From contig JAFUEH010000016.1 of assembly GCA_017463985.1 (NCBI GenBank), positions 1-64,000 of the forward strand: a stretch of DNA of 64,000 bases, written 5' to 3'. Below, piece after piece: positions 30,929 through 40,126 of the stretch (position 1 is the first letter of the stretch; every line of letters starts with the position of its first letter). The DNA comes from Eubacterium sp. Its GTDB lineage: Bacteria; Bacillota; Clostridia; Oscillospirales; Acutalibacteraceae. The position numbers and the translations under genes were made by a program. The notes under the pieces are model-generated. The model saw only the letters and a list, made by a program, of their open reading frames with translations. It searched no databases and had not been told where the DNA came from.

Positions 30929-33900
30929 ATGAAAAGACGCATCGCCATAATGGCGGCAATTCTTTTAATCATATCCTCATCGTTTGTGACAGTGCCTGTT
31001 ATGGCGACGGAAGCAGCTGTTGAGACAGAGTCGGTAGGCGACGTCTATGATGCGCTGGCGGAGCAGGATAACGCCGCGGTGCAGACGCTGACACTGACGG
31101 AGACGGCGGACGTTATCGCTGAGCTTGACCGCGACGCTGACTATGTTACTGCGGACGAGGCTGCGGAGGAGGACGTTGTGACCGAGGAGGATACGACGTT
31201 TCAGACGAAGCGGCTGCTGGTAAAGACGCAGCGGCTTGATAACGATTTCGGCGCGGAGCAGGTGATCTGTTATGCCGATGATGAGTATATTCTCTGCTAT
31301 GCCACGGCGGAGCAGGCGTCGCTTGCGCTGCAGTGCTTTGACGAGGAGGGCGTTGCGGAATACGCCGAGCCTGACAGTGTTGGCGGTATCTCCACCGTTC
31401 CGACCGATATGCAGCCAAACAGCAGCACCAGTCACATCAGAGTGCCGGAATATATGAATACGCTGGATATCAGCAAGCTGCGCAGCATCACGGTTGCCGT
31501 AGTGGATACCGGCGTTGATACGGCGCATGAATATCTGCAGGGACGTATTGTGAGCGGCGGCTATGATTTTATCGAATCCGATACCGATGTGACGGACGAC
31601 AACGGTCACGGCACGCACGTCAGCGGCATTATTGTCAATGCGACGCCAAGCAATGTAAAAATATTGCCGATCAAAGCCATGAATTCCGCCGGCAGCGCCG
31701 CAGACAGCACCGCTATTTTGGCGATCCGTTATGCAGCCGATCACGGTGCAGACATTATTAATATGAGCTTTAGCTATCAGGATAGCTTAAATGCGATCCA
31801 GAGCGCTATTGATTATGCAAAAAGCAAAAATTGCCTGTGCGTGGCAGCGGCCGGTAACGATTTTATAGATGCCTCTACTGTTGCACCGGCGGGCTGCGAC
31901 GGCGTGCTGACAGTCAGCGCGGTGGACGATAGCGATACGATGTGCGCCTTTTCCAACTTCGGTGACGTGGTGGATATTGCCGCACCGGGTAGCAGTGTCT
32001 TAAGCAGCGTGCCAAATAATAAATATCAAAGAATGAGCGGCACCTCGATGGCGACGCCTTATGCGGCTGCGGCTGCTGCGCTGATCGCTTCGCAGAAAAA
32101 AAGCATTACGCCTGACGCCTTGAAGGAAGCAGTCTGTGCCGCCACGGTGGACTGCGGTCCTGTCGGAAAGGATATTTTTTACGGCAACGGTGCGCTCTCG
32201 TTTGCCAAAATCTTAGGCTATGATATTGCGCCGAGCAAAGTAGGACTGCTGATGAACCTGCCGGACGACGGTATCCCGTACGCCAAAATGTTACCCGATA
32301 ATTATAAGTCCATGAAGCCGGAATATCACTTTTTGATGCCGCGCGTCTCCAATGCGAATGCCACGGATAAAACGGTTACCGTCACCGTAGAAGACCCCTC
32401 TATATTAGAGATGGATTGCTTTATTATTCGCCCAAAGAAGCCCGGTACCACGACGGTGACCTTTACCACGGCGAACGGCAAGTCGATGTCTCAGCAAGTC
32501 ACTATTATAGACAGCGATCTTTGGCTGGATTATGCGGCGAGCAGCTACGGCGGCGGTAGCGGTACGATGACAGATCCCTACCTGATCGAGACGCCGGAGC
32601 AGATGGCGAAAATGGCGCTTGATTATCAGTATGACCGTATTAGCACACCGCTGTATTTTCGCCAGACAAAGGACATTGATCTGTCCGCCCACCAATGGTT
32701 TTCAATTAAGGCAAGAAATCCGGAGCACGTTTCCATAGCTGCGAACTATGACGGCGGCGGCTATGAAATTCGCGGCTTAACAGCGCAGGAAAGCGTGATG
32801 CATCTGGATAATTATCAATACGGTTTGTTTGCCTTTAACACAGGCCATTTAGAAAACATTCATTTAGTGGATACGAATATTGATGCTGTTCATGATGTCG
32901 GCGGGCTATGTGCGCATTTCTACGGCAGCGCGGCCTATTGCAGCGTCAGCGGCATTGTCCGTAGTGCCACTGCTAATGCAGGCGGTTTATTTGGCAGAAT
33001 CAATATCGGTACCGGCGATCCCACGCACGAGGTGATTCACGACTGCTATACCGATGCGGCGGTTTATGGAGAATGGGCAGGCGGTATTGTTGCCGATTAC
33101 GCAACCTCCTGCAGGCTGTACCGCTGCGTCAGCGAGGCGACGGTATCGTCACCGGACAGCAAATATACCGGCGGTATTGCCGAGATCGCAGCGCCGAGTG
33201 AGGTCATTTTGGCACGAAGGGTTGTGCCGATAGGCGGCTCCGTGATAGATAACTGCCTTTCCTCTACCAATATTTTTGCGTTCAAAAAATTTTACGAAAA
33301 CGATACCTACTATGCTGACGGCTCCTTGCTGAAGGCGACGGTGAAGGATTGCTATGCACTGGAGGATCGGATCACGGAAGACACCGATCCGGAGAACACG
33401 CAGATCACGGTATTAGACCGACTGCCTGATAGCCAAGCGGCGTTTGAAGCGGTGATGGGAGAACGTGCTGCCGAATGGGATTTTGACACCGTATGGGAAT
33501 TTGTTGACGGCAAGCTCCGTCTCCGCCGCCGTGCTTATCAGCCTCAAACGGGCGATTTTGATTACGTCAACCTTGACGGTGTAGCGATCCTTACAGGCTA
33601 TCGCGGAAAGAGTAAGGACGTTGTGATTCCGTCAACGGTGGACGGCTTGCCCGTGCGCTATATTAAGCATCATTTTGAGCTTTACGGTACGCCGGTCACC
33701 TCTCTGACCTTCCCCTCCTCGGTGGAACGCATCGCCGGTTGTGCCTTTGCAAATGCAGCTTCGCTGCAAAAGGTCACCTTCAGCGAAGGCTTGAAGGCGA
33801 TCGGCTACGACGCTTTCTACAATACAGGGCTTTGTTATCCTGTTATATTACCGAAAAGCCTGCAGGATTACGGACCGTTTGCTTTTGCGTGCGACAAGCT

Positions 33901-34813
33901 GGAGGATGTGTATTTCCAAACGCCGGCCACCGCGCGTATCTCCTCTACCTTGGGAAGTGACTACAGCAAAACGGTGTTCCATTATCCGGCAGATTATACC
34001 GACGCGTGGAAGAACGAACGCTTTTCCAAGTATACGACGAAGCCGTTTGCATGGAACAGCGTATGGGGACTCTATCACAACTATGGCGACGCCGCGGTGT
34101 CGCTCCCGTATCACAAGGCGGTCGCTCTGCAGGTTCAGTTTGTGAATCCGAAGGCGGTCAACAAAGGCCTCCACTGGTCTTGCGATAGCATTTACTTCAC
34201 TGTAGATCAAAAGGGAAATATCACCTGCAATCATTTCGGCTCACAGGCTACCGTAACAGTTACTTCTGACGACGGCAGCGCTGTTACAAAAATCCGCGTC
34301 CGTACCGATCCCAGCCTCAAGGCGTATGACGATTGGTTCACCTACGGCGGAAAAAAGTATTACATCTTAGTGAGCGGTGATTATGCGCAGGGCTGGAAAA
34401 AGATCAACGGAAAATGGTATTATTTCAATGCCGATAAGATCATGCAGACCGGTTGGCAAAAGCTTGGCGCGTGGTACTATTTTGCGTCTGACGGCGCCAT
34501 GCGTACCGGTTGGCAAAAGGTGAGCGGCAAGTGGTATTACATGAACAGCAGCGGCGCCATGCGTACCGGTTGGCAAAAGGTGAGCGGCAAGTGGTATTAC
34601 ATGAATAGCAGCGGTGCCATGCAGACCGGCTGGCAAAAGCTCGGCGGTAAGTGGTATTACTTTAACGGCAGCGGCGCCATGCAGACCGGCTGGCAGAAGC
34701 TCAGCGGTAAGTGGTATTATTTTGAAAGCAGCGGCGCCATGCGGACAGCTAACCTGACGCAGGGCGGCAAAACCTACCGCTTCAACAGCAGCGGTGCGTG
34801 TCTGAATCCGTAA
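30929..34813 (+). CDS. Secreted subtilisin-like serine protease with LRR and wall-binding repeats (1294 aa)
   Basis: Signal peptide 1-27, then an acidic propeptide (~28-160). The S8 peptidase domain has the full catalytic triad: Asp193 (AVVDTGVD), His227 (NGHGTHVSG) and Ser373 (MSGTSMATPYAAA), with oxyanion Asn in AAAGND. After it come a beta-rich spacer, a GLUG-like beta-helical region (~535-850), a short LRR_5 stretch (~875-1010), a bacterial Ig-like segment and six or seven wall-binding repeats (GWQKVSGKWYYMNSSGAMRT), ending GGKTYRFNSSGACLNP. It should be a wall-attached protease acting on external or host proteins. It has its own promoter, AGGAGG-like site (CGGAGG) and terminator, and stands directly behind an ECF sigma/anti-sigma pair. 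Confidence 0.92.
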   Translation: MKRRIAIMAAILLIISSSFVTVPVMATEAAVETESVGDVYDALAEQDNAAVQTLTLTETADVIAELDRDADYVTADEAAEEDVVTEEDTTFQTKRLLVKTQRLDNDFGAEQVICYADDEYILCYATAEQASLALQCFDEEGVAEYAEPDSVGGISTVPTDMQPNSSTSHIRVPEYMNTLDISKLRSITVAVVDTGVDTAHEYLQGRIVSGGYDFIESDTDVTDDNGHGTHVSGIIVNATPSNVKILPIKAMNSAGSAADSTAILAIRYAADHGADIINMSFSYQDSLNAIQSAIDYAKSKNCLCVAAAGNDFIDASTVAPAGCDGVLTVSAVDDSDTMCAFSNFGDVVDIAAPGSSVLSSVPNNKYQRMSGTSMATPYAAAAAALIASQKKSITPDALKEAVCAATVDCGPVGKDIFYGNGALSFAKILGYDIAPSKVGLLMNLPDDGIPYAKMLPDNYKSMKPEYHFLMPRVSNANATDKTVTVTVEDPSILEMDCFIIRPKKPGTTTVTFTTANGKSMSQQVTIIDSDLWLDYAASSYGGGSGTMTDPYLIETPEQMAKMALDYQYDRISTPLYFRQTKDIDLSAHQWFSIKARNPEHVSIAANYDGGGYEIRGLTAQESVMHLDNYQYGLFAFNTGHLENIHLVDTNIDAVHDVGGLCAHFYGSAAYCSVSGIVRSATANAGGLFGRINIGTGDPTHEVIHDCYTDAAVYGEWAGGIVADYATSCRLYRCVSEATVSSPDSKYTGGIAEIAAPSEVILARRVVPIGGSVIDNCLSSTNIFAFKKFYENDTYYADGSLLKATVKDCYALEDRITEDTDPENTQITVLDRLPDSQAAFEAVMGERAAEWDFDTVWEFVDGKLRLRRRAYQPQTGDFDYVNLDGVAILTGYRGKSKDVVIPSTVDGLPVRYIKHHFELYGTPVTSLTFPSSVERIAGCAFANAASLQKVTFSEGLKAIGYDAFYNTGLCYPVILPKSLQDYGPFAFACDKLEDVYFQTPATARISSTLGSDYSKTVFHYPADYTDAWKNERFSKYTTKPFAWNSVWGLYHNYGDAAVSLPYHKAVALQVQFVNPKAVNKGLHWSCDSIYFTVDQKGNITCNHFGSQATVTVTSDDGSAVTKIRVRTDPSLKAYDDWFTYGGKKYYILVSGDYAQGWKKINGKWYYFNADKIMQTGWQKLGAWYYFASDGAMRTGWQKVSGKWYYMNSSGAMRTGWQKVSGKWYYMNSSGAMQTGWQKLGGKWYYFNGSGAMQTGWQKLSGKWYYFESSGAMRTANLTQGGKTYRFNSSGACLNP
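34496..34740 (+). repeat. Tandem 60-bp repeats coding for wall-binding units
   Basis: At least four consecutive 60-bp units at exact 60-bp spacing. Units starting at 34501 and 34561 differ at only two positions; those at 34621 and 34681 are also close. Each encodes one GW-x-KxxGKWYY repeat. Such identity favours copy-number change by slippage or recombination. Confidence 0.85.
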
Positions 34814-34827
34814 ATATCATTAACTAA

Positions 34828-34858
34828 AAGACGGCAGGAGTTTTCTCCTGCCGTTTAC
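34828..34858. terminator. Bidirectional terminator
   Basis: 10-bp stem ACGGCAGGAG / CTCCTGCCGT with a TTTT loop; plus strand runs into TTACTT, minus strand into CTTTTAG. It ends both the subtilase gene and the convergent minus-strand operon. Confidence 0.8.
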
Positions 34859-34879
34859 TTTATAGGTACTGTTTATTCG

Positions 34880-35467
34880 TTATGCTTCTGTGATTTCGAC
34901 GGTTTCTATGATAACGTCGTTCAGCGGCTTGTCGCCTCGGTCAGTCCTGACGGCGGCAATCTCCTCCAGCACGTCCGCACCGTCGATCAGTTGTCCGAAA
35001 ACGGTGTGGTGAAAATCCAGCCATGGCGTACCGCCGACAGCCTTATAGTTGTCAATACATTCTCTTGGATAGCCGTGCTCGGTCAGCTCCTCCATCTGCG
35101 CCAGCATCTGCGGCGGTGCGGTTTTTGCCTGTACAATAAAGAACTGAGAGCCGTTCGTGCCCGGACCAGAATTGGCCATAGACAGCGCGCCGTAATAGTT
35201 GTGCGCTTCTTCGCTGAACTCATCCTCAAACGGCTTTCCCCAGATGGATTCGCCGCCGGTGCCGTTGCCCTTTGGATCGCCGCCCTGAATCATAAAATCT
35301 TGGATGATCCGGTGGAAGATCAGCCCGTCATAATAGCCGTTTTTGGCGTGGGTGGTGAAATTCTCCACCGCCTTCGGTGCGATCGTGGGGAACAGCACAA
35401 AGGTCATGTCTCCGCGGTTGGTTTTCATGGTTGCTTTCAGTCCGTCTTTTACCTGTAATTGATTCAT
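34880..35467 (-). CDS. Cyclophilin-type peptidyl-prolyl cis-trans isomerase (195 aa)
   Basis: Catalyses proline isomerisation in protein folding. The conserved [20 protein letters not shown] active-site block, [20 protein letters not shown] and GSQFFIVQ, and later the [14 protein letters not shown] segment are all present. No signal peptide, so cytoplasmic. Compared with minimal cyclophilins it has an insertion of about 30 residues in the region [20 protein letters not shown], common in Firmicutes enzymes. AAAGG lies 10 nt upstream of the ATG. It is the last gene of the leftward operon after a GH2 gene, with an 18-nt gap. Confidence 0.95.
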   Translation of the reverse strand: MNQLQVKDGLKATMKTNRGDMTFVLFPTIAPKAVENFTTHAKNGYYDGLIFHRIIQDFMIQGGDPKGNGTGGESIWGKPFEDEFSEEAHNYYGALSMANSGPGTNGSQFFIVQAKTAPPQMLAQMEELTEHGYPRECIDNYKAVGGTPWLDFHHTVFGQLIDGADVLEEIAAVRTDRGDKPLNDVIIETVEITEA

Positions 35468-35485
35468 CTTGAAACTGCCTTTCTT

Positions 35486-37183
35486 TTATAGCTTGACGTC
35501 TGCATTGATCTGCTGCAGCACGTCTTTGTCAATTTTCATGACCTTGCGGTCGTAAGTCATCAGTCCGTTCAGTTCATCCTCTACGTCCGTTACCTGGGTG
35601 TAAACCGTCGCCGCCAGTCCCTTCGGGATCTGCGGAATGATCGTCTTGCGGAAGAGCTTCTCGTAAGCGGCTGTCAGGCTTTGCTTTGAGCCGTAAATTT
35701 TATAACCGAACATTTTGTTATTGAAGGTGTGTCCCTTGACCCGTGTGGAAAGTCCGCCGAACTCTGTCAGCAGCCACGGCTTGTCGCCCTGCTTTACCAC
35801 GATCGGCGTAAAGTAAATGTGCTTGGAGATGACGTCGGTCACTCCACGGTCATGCCAGCCGGAGGCGCTGTCCACGGTTCGTGTCGGATCCCATTTCTTT
35901 AACAGCTCGTAAGCAGCAGCCGAATCAAACTGCCCCCAGCCCTCATTGAACGGAACCCATAGCGCAATGCACGGGCAGTTGTAGAGTGTATCGACCATCT
36001 CCTTCAGCTCACGGTAATAGAGCTCGCGCGCTTCGGTGCTGGTTCGGCGGAACGTTTTGTAATTGCTGTCGTCCAGGTTGATGCCGATGAACGGCAGAGC
36101 GCTGACCTCCAGCCCGTATTCGCCGCCGCCGTTGATCATGTCCTGCCATACCAAAATGCCGTTGACATCGCAGTAATGATACCATAACAGCGGTTCGATC
36201 TTAATATGCTTACGCAGCATATTGAAGCCGCACGCCTTAACCGTTTTGACGTCAAATTCCATTGCGGCATTGCTTGGCGGCGTTAAGAAACCATCCGGAT
36301 AGTAGCCTTGGTCCAGCAGACCGTTGTGAAAATAGGGCTTGTTATTCAGAAACAGGCGCGGCACGCCGTTTGCGTCGGTGCCAGTGCTGAATTTTCTCAT
36401 ACCGAAATAGGAGCGCACCGTGTCCTTGCCGTAACGGAAGGTAACGTTGTACAGGAACGGGCTTTCCGGTGACCACGGCTTAAAATCCGGTAGTTTCACC
36501 GTGACGTCCGTGGTGTCTGCCAACAGCGTATCGCCGTCATAAACGGCGATCTGAACGCCGTCTGCGCCGTCGAAATCAAAGTGTACCTGCTCATGATCAA
36601 AATCCGGCGTGATGCGAACACTGTGAATATATTCCTTTGGAACGGATTCCAGCCATACGCTCTGCCAAATACCGGACTGCGGTGAATACCAGATACCGCC
36701 GCGCTTTGTTTTTTGCTTGCCGCGGGAATATTCGTTATCCTCGCACAGATCGCGCACGATCACGTTCAGCGTGTTTTCTCCGTCTGTCAGATAGTCCGTC
36801 AGCTCTACGGTGAACGGGGTGTAACCGCCGTGATGTGTGGCGATCAGCTTACCGCCCAGCAGTACCTTGGCAATTTGGTCAACCGCGCCGAAATGCAGCA
36901 GAACGCGCCCACGGTTAAAGCCCTCCGGCAAGGTAAAGCGCTTTTCATAAACCAGGTATTCACTGTGCTTCAGTACGCGGTTCACGCCTGACAGCGGCGC
37001 TTCCGGCGAAAACGGTACAGTGATCTTATATTCATAAGCTGACGGCAGCTCCTCGCCCTCGGTGAAGGCCAACGACCATTCGCCGTTCAGGCTGATATAG
37101 CTGTCGCGCACGAATTGCGGCCGTGGGTATTCGCTGAGAGGCGCCTGCCTGTTCAGGTCTTCTCCCCATTTTGTCAATAGCAT
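35486..37183 (-). CDS. Glycoside hydrolase family 2 protein (565 aa)
   Basis: Resembles short beta-galactosidase/beta-glucuronidase-type GH2 enzymes: an N-terminal sugar-binding jelly roll (~30-200), an Ig-like middle domain (~205-270) and a TIM barrel. The acid/base is Glu414 in WVPFNEGWGQFD and the nucleophile Glu474 in PWLLTEFGGLS; MLRKHIKIEPLLWYHYCDVN is the barrel signature. There is no signal peptide, so it acts on imported oligosaccharides; the exact sugar cannot be read from the sequence. GGAGG is 7 nt before the ATG, whose A is also the last base of the upstream ABC gene's stop (TAATG), so the two are coupled. Confidence 0.9.
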   Translation of the reverse strand: MLLTKWGEDLNRQAPLSEYPRPQFVRDSYISLNGEWSLAFTEGEELPSAYEYKITVPFSPEAPLSGVNRVLKHSEYLVYEKRFTLPEGFNRGRVLLHFGAVDQIAKVLLGGKLIATHHGGYTPFTVELTDYLTDGENTLNVIVRDLCEDNEYSRGKQKTKRGGIWYSPQSGIWQSVWLESVPKEYIHSVRITPDFDHEQVHFDFDGADGVQIAVYDGDTLLADTTDVTVKLPDFKPWSPESPFLYNVTFRYGKDTVRSYFGMRKFSTGTDANGVPRLFLNNKPYFHNGLLDQGYYPDGFLTPPSNAAMEFDVKTVKACGFNMLRKHIKIEPLLWYHYCDVNGILVWQDMINGGGEYGLEVSALPFIGINLDDSNYKTFRRTSTEARELYYRELKEMVDTLYNCPCIALWVPFNEGWGQFDSAAAYELLKKWDPTRTVDSASGWHDRGVTDVISKHIYFTPIVVKQGDKPWLLTEFGGLSTRVKGHTFNNKMFGYKIYGSKQSLTAAYEKLFRKTIIPQIPKGLAATVYTQVTDVEDELNGLMTYDRKVMKIDKDVLQQINADVKL

Positions 37184-38898
37184 TAAGCATCCTCCTTTTC
37201 CTCTAATACGATTTTACCGTCAACGATCTGCACGTGCTTGTTGCATATTTTGAGCGCTGCGCGCTTATGCGACACAATGATGCAGGTCTTGTTTTTTAAT
37301 TCCTTTAAATTGGTCAAAAACTCCAGCTCTGTCTGCTCGTCCAGTGCCGAGGTCGCTTCGTCCAAAAGCATGACGGGCGAATCGGAAAGCAGAGAACGTG
37401 CGATTGCCAGCCGTTGCAGCTGCCCCTCTGAAAGACCGATGCCGCGTTCTCCGATCACGGTTTCCAGCCCGTCCGGCAGCGTAGAGATAAATTCCTCTGC
37501 GCACGATATGCGGATCGCCTCGGCAATCTCCTCATCAGTAGCGGCACCGTTGATGAAGGTAAGGTTGTCCCGTATCGTACCGCTCAAAATAAAGTTACCT
37601 TGCGGTACGTAAGAGAACAGTCGGCGGGTGTGGAAGTCCACCGGTATGCTGTCGCCGTCCTCCAGCTGCAGTGTAATACGCCCGTCCTGAACCTTGAAAA
37701 CGCCGAGCAGCAGCTTGAGCAGGGTGCTTTTGCCAATACCGGAAATACCCATAATGGCAACAAAATCGCCCTTGCTGATCTGCAGAGAGGTGTCTTCCAG
37801 GATGATGTCGCGGTCATATTTAAACGAAATATGCTCAAAATCGATCGCCTGAAGCTGCTCGTAGGTTGCTGCGACCGCGATCGGCTCTGCGGTATCGGAT
37901 TCTTCGTCGGGCAAGGCTTCGATCTCCATCAGCCGTTCACAGGAGGCGAGCAGAGAAAAATACTGCGGCATGATCGCAGAAAGTGAAGCGAACGGTTGCT
38001 GGATCTGATTGACAAGCTGGAGCATAGCGGTGACTGTACCGTAATCCATCCCGTGGATCAGCCGGTAAGCACCAAAGGCCAGCGCAAATACATAACCCAG
38101 ATTGAATACGGCGCTTATGCCGGCGTTGGCCGCGATACCGAAAAAGCGGCGCTTCATTCTGACCTTATAGTTTTCCGCCTGCAGCTCTTCAGCCGTATCG
38201 TGCATTTTCTTTTCAACTGAAAAGGCCTTGACGACCAGCAGGCTGGTGATCGTTTCCTGAATAAAGGAACGTGTTTTGCCCTCTGTCTGCTGTACCTCCT
38301 TGTGCAGTCGCTTCAGTGTTTTTCTGAAGAACTGCGTGAACAGGAATACCATCAGACCGCCCACTAAAAATACCAGCGCAAAAATTTTATCGATCACGAC
38401 TAAATAGGCAAAGGCGCAGCCAAGCCGTGTGATAAACAGCACGATGTTCGGCACGATCGAGATGACGCCGTCGGTAATGACATTGACGTCGTTATGGATC
38501 CTGTTTTGCAGTTCACCGGTATGGTACGCAGTGATTTTGGCATAATCCTTTTTGAGCATCGTTTTCAGGATATGCTGCTTAATGATCCATTCCAGCTTGC
38601 AGCGGCAGCGTTCCGTCTGGCTGCGTGAAATCAGCGAAAGCAGCAGCTGTACGGAGATTAATATCAAAAAGCATACCGCGTAATAGATGACCTTTTGCTG
38701 CGATTTGTCAATGACAGCGGCGTTGATGATGTTTTTTGAAAAATTGGCATAGACGATGGTCAGCACGGCAGTGATTACATTGGCCGCAATAATCGTCAGC
38801 AGCTTCCAACGCTGGCTGCGTGCAATGGAATACAGCCATTTCAGTGTTGCAAAATCTGATTTTTGAAATTTTCTTCTGGTGTTGTTTTCCTGTTCCAA
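37183..38898 (-). CDS. ABC exporter, fused membrane and ATPase domains (571 aa)
   Basis: Half-transporter of the MsbA/LmrA/peptide-exporter type. Six membrane helices occupy residues ~35-310, then the ATPase domain: Walker A GISGIGKSTL, signature LSEGQLQRLAIARSLL (a Gln linker and Glu instead of Gly in the third position of the usual LSGGQ), Walker B VMLLDEATSALD and switch His in IIVSHKR. No N-terminal C39 peptidase domain. The start codon appears to be TTG at 38898 with AGGACGG 7 nt upstream. It follows an S26-like peptidase gene by 16 nt, and its stop overlaps the GH2 start. Substrate unknown; the peptidase suggests a peptide, the GH2 enzyme a sugar. Confidence 0.88.
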   Translation of the reverse strand: MEQENNTRRKFQKSDFATLKWLYSIARSQRWKLLTIIAANVITAVLTIVYANFSKNIINAAVIDKSQQKVIYYAVCFLILISVQLLLSLISRSQTERCRCKLEWIIKQHILKTMLKKDYAKITAYHTGELQNRIHNDVNVITDGVISIVPNIVLFITRLGCAFAYLVVIDKIFALVFLVGGLMVFLFTQFFRKTLKRLHKEVQQTEGKTRSFIQETITSLLVVKAFSVEKKMHDTAEELQAENYKVRMKRRFFGIAANAGISAVFNLGYVFALAFGAYRLIHGMDYGTVTAMLQLVNQIQQPFASLSAIMPQYFSLLASCERLMEIEALPDEESDTAEPIAVAATYEQLQAIDFEHISFKYDRDIILEDTSLQISKGDFVAIMGISGIGKSTLLKLLLGVFKVQDGRITLQLEDGDSIPVDFHTRRLFSYVPQGNFILSGTIRDNLTFINGAATDEEIAEAIRISCAEEFISTLPDGLETVIGERGIGLSEGQLQRLAIARSLLSDSPVMLLDEATSALDEQTELEFLTNLKELKNKTCIIVSHKRAALKICNKHVQIVDGKIVLEEKEDA

Positions 38899-38914
38899 AG
38901 CTTTTTCCGTCCTG

Positions 38915-39364
38915 TTATCTTTTGATAAGTCTGCGTTTCACAAAGTGATAAATGCGTTCGGCTAACAATACTGCCGGCCGCAGCGGCCGCAGCGCTACCC
39001 ATACCTTCGCATACAGCCGCTGGGCTTTGCCCTCGCGGCAGTCGACATAGCGTTTACCGTTTCGGTAGAAGCCGGCCAAAACGCCGCAGATCATGTCGTC
39101 CGTTACCTTTTCGGTATAGGTACAGTTGTCACCGACGATCGTGTACCAGCCGTCATGCACCTCCGTAACACGGTGCAAGACATATTTTCCGTTCTTTCGG
39201 CGGTAAAGTGCAATGTCATAACGCTGCAGTCGATCCTCGTTTTTAACAACAATAATGTTATCCCGATGATGGCGCAGCAGCGGCCACATGGAAAAGCCGG
39301 AGGTCAGGCTGGTGTATTTGCCGTAGATATCGAGCGTTTCTTGGATACCGGTCTCTTGCTCCAT
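38915..39364 (-). CDS. S24/S26-family (signal-peptidase-like) protein (149 aa)
   Basis: A compact peptidase-like domain: the SGFSMWPLLR box carries the putative catalytic Ser (about residue 24), DIALYRRKNGKYVLHRVTEV gives the beta strands with His in place of the usual Lys (a Ser-His dyad like SipW-type and ER-type signal peptidases), and YTIVGDNCTYTEKV is the conserved GDN box. The C-terminus is basic and amphipathic, with a weakly hydrophobic segment that may touch the membrane, but no N-terminal membrane anchor is present. GGAGAGG precedes the ATG. First gene of the operon with an ABC exporter, which suggests maturation of an exported peptide; no precursor gene is visible nearby. Confidence 0.75.
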   Translation of the reverse strand: MEQETGIQETLDIYGKYTSLTSGFSMWPLLRHHRDNIIVVKNEDRLQRYDIALYRRKNGKYVLHRVTEVHDGWYTIVGDNCTYTEKVTDDMICGVLAGFYRNGKRYVDCREGKAQRLYAKVWVALRPLRPAVLLAERIYHFVKRRLIKR

Positions 39365-39398
39365 GTTACCTCTCCTTTACATAAACTTATTCATGCTA

Positions 39399-39426
39399 AT
39401 TATAGCATAAATAAATAATAATGCAA
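39399..39426 (-). promoter_or_regulatory. Promoter of the peptidase/ABC/GH2/cyclophilin operon
   Basis: Minus strand TTGCAT (39426-39421), 16 bp, perfect TATAAT (39404-39399); the first start codon follows about 35 bp on. It lies in the only AT-rich stretch between the two leftward transcription units. Confidence 0.7.
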
Positions 39427-39430
39427 TATT

Positions 39431-40126
39431 TTACGTAAATCTGCTGATAAGGCTGTTGTGGCATTGCCACTCCAAGGCGTCGTCAAGCGGCGCCGGCACC
39501 GTACCGGTCATGCGGCGGATCAGCTCATCGGCTAAACGCGGATTTTTAGGGAGCACCGGCCCGTGCGAATAGGTGCAAAAGGTGCTGAGGTACAGCAGTC
39601 CCTCGCCGCCGTCCTCGCCGTTATTTCCATAACCGCGCACCACGCGGCCCAGCGGCTGCAGACTGCCGGTCAGATACGTTTTGCCACTGTGATTTTCAAA
39701 GCCCACCACGCGGCCAAAAACCGTATCAAACACCGTATTGCCGATCATACGCTCCGGTGTGCCGACGGTGTAAAAGGGCAGCACGCCTGCCAGCTTCAGC
39801 TCGCTTCCGCCTGCTGTTTTGTAATATTCGCCAAGCAGCTGATAGCCTCCGCAGATTGCGAGTACCGGCTTGCCGCTGTGTATCCAGTAGGCGAGCATGG
39901 CTGCCTTGCGGCGTACATCCTTGGCTACCAGCTGCATTTCGCGGTCCTGCCCACCGCCGATGAACAACAAATCTCCCTCCGGCAGATTTTCGCCAATGCC
40001 GACGGCTACGGTTTCGCAGCCGAAGTGCCGTTGCGTCAGCCGCTGTGTAAGACAGCGTATATTGCCGGTATCAGCGTATAGGTTCAGCTCCTTTTGATAC
40101 AGATGGATCATGCGGATCTTTCTCAT
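39431..40126 (-). CDS. gatD: Lipid II isoglutaminyl synthase, glutaminase subunit GatD (231 aa)
   Basis: Class I glutamine amidotransferase-like protein of the CobB/CobQ type; with MurT it amidates the D-Glu of the peptidoglycan stem peptide to D-isoglutamine. The nucleophile is Cys92 in VLAICGGYQLLG, the catalytic His lies in YSHGPVLPKNP near residue 189, and DLLFIGGGQDREM is the usual glutamine-site loop. Length is close to other GatD proteins (~240). The ATG at 40126 has AAGGAG 8 nt upstream and overlaps the murT stop (ATGA), as expected for a two-subunit enzyme. Confidence 0.95.
   Translation of the reverse strand: MRKIRMIHLYQKELNLYADTGNIRCLTQRLTQRHFGCETVAVGIGENLPEGDLLFIGGGQDREMQLVAKDVRRKAAMLAYWIHSGKPVLAICGGYQLLGEYYKTAGGSELKLAGVLPFYTVGTPERMIGNTVFDTVFGRVVGFENHSGKTYLTGSLQPLGRVVRGYGNNGEDGGEGLLYLSTFCTYSHGPVLPKNPRLADELIRRMTGTVPAPLDDALEWQCHNSLISRFT

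Noticed and set aside
34437-34740. CRISPR-like regular repeats
   Set aside because: The 60-bp units are contiguous, in frame and encode wall-binding repeats; there are no spacers and no cas genes.
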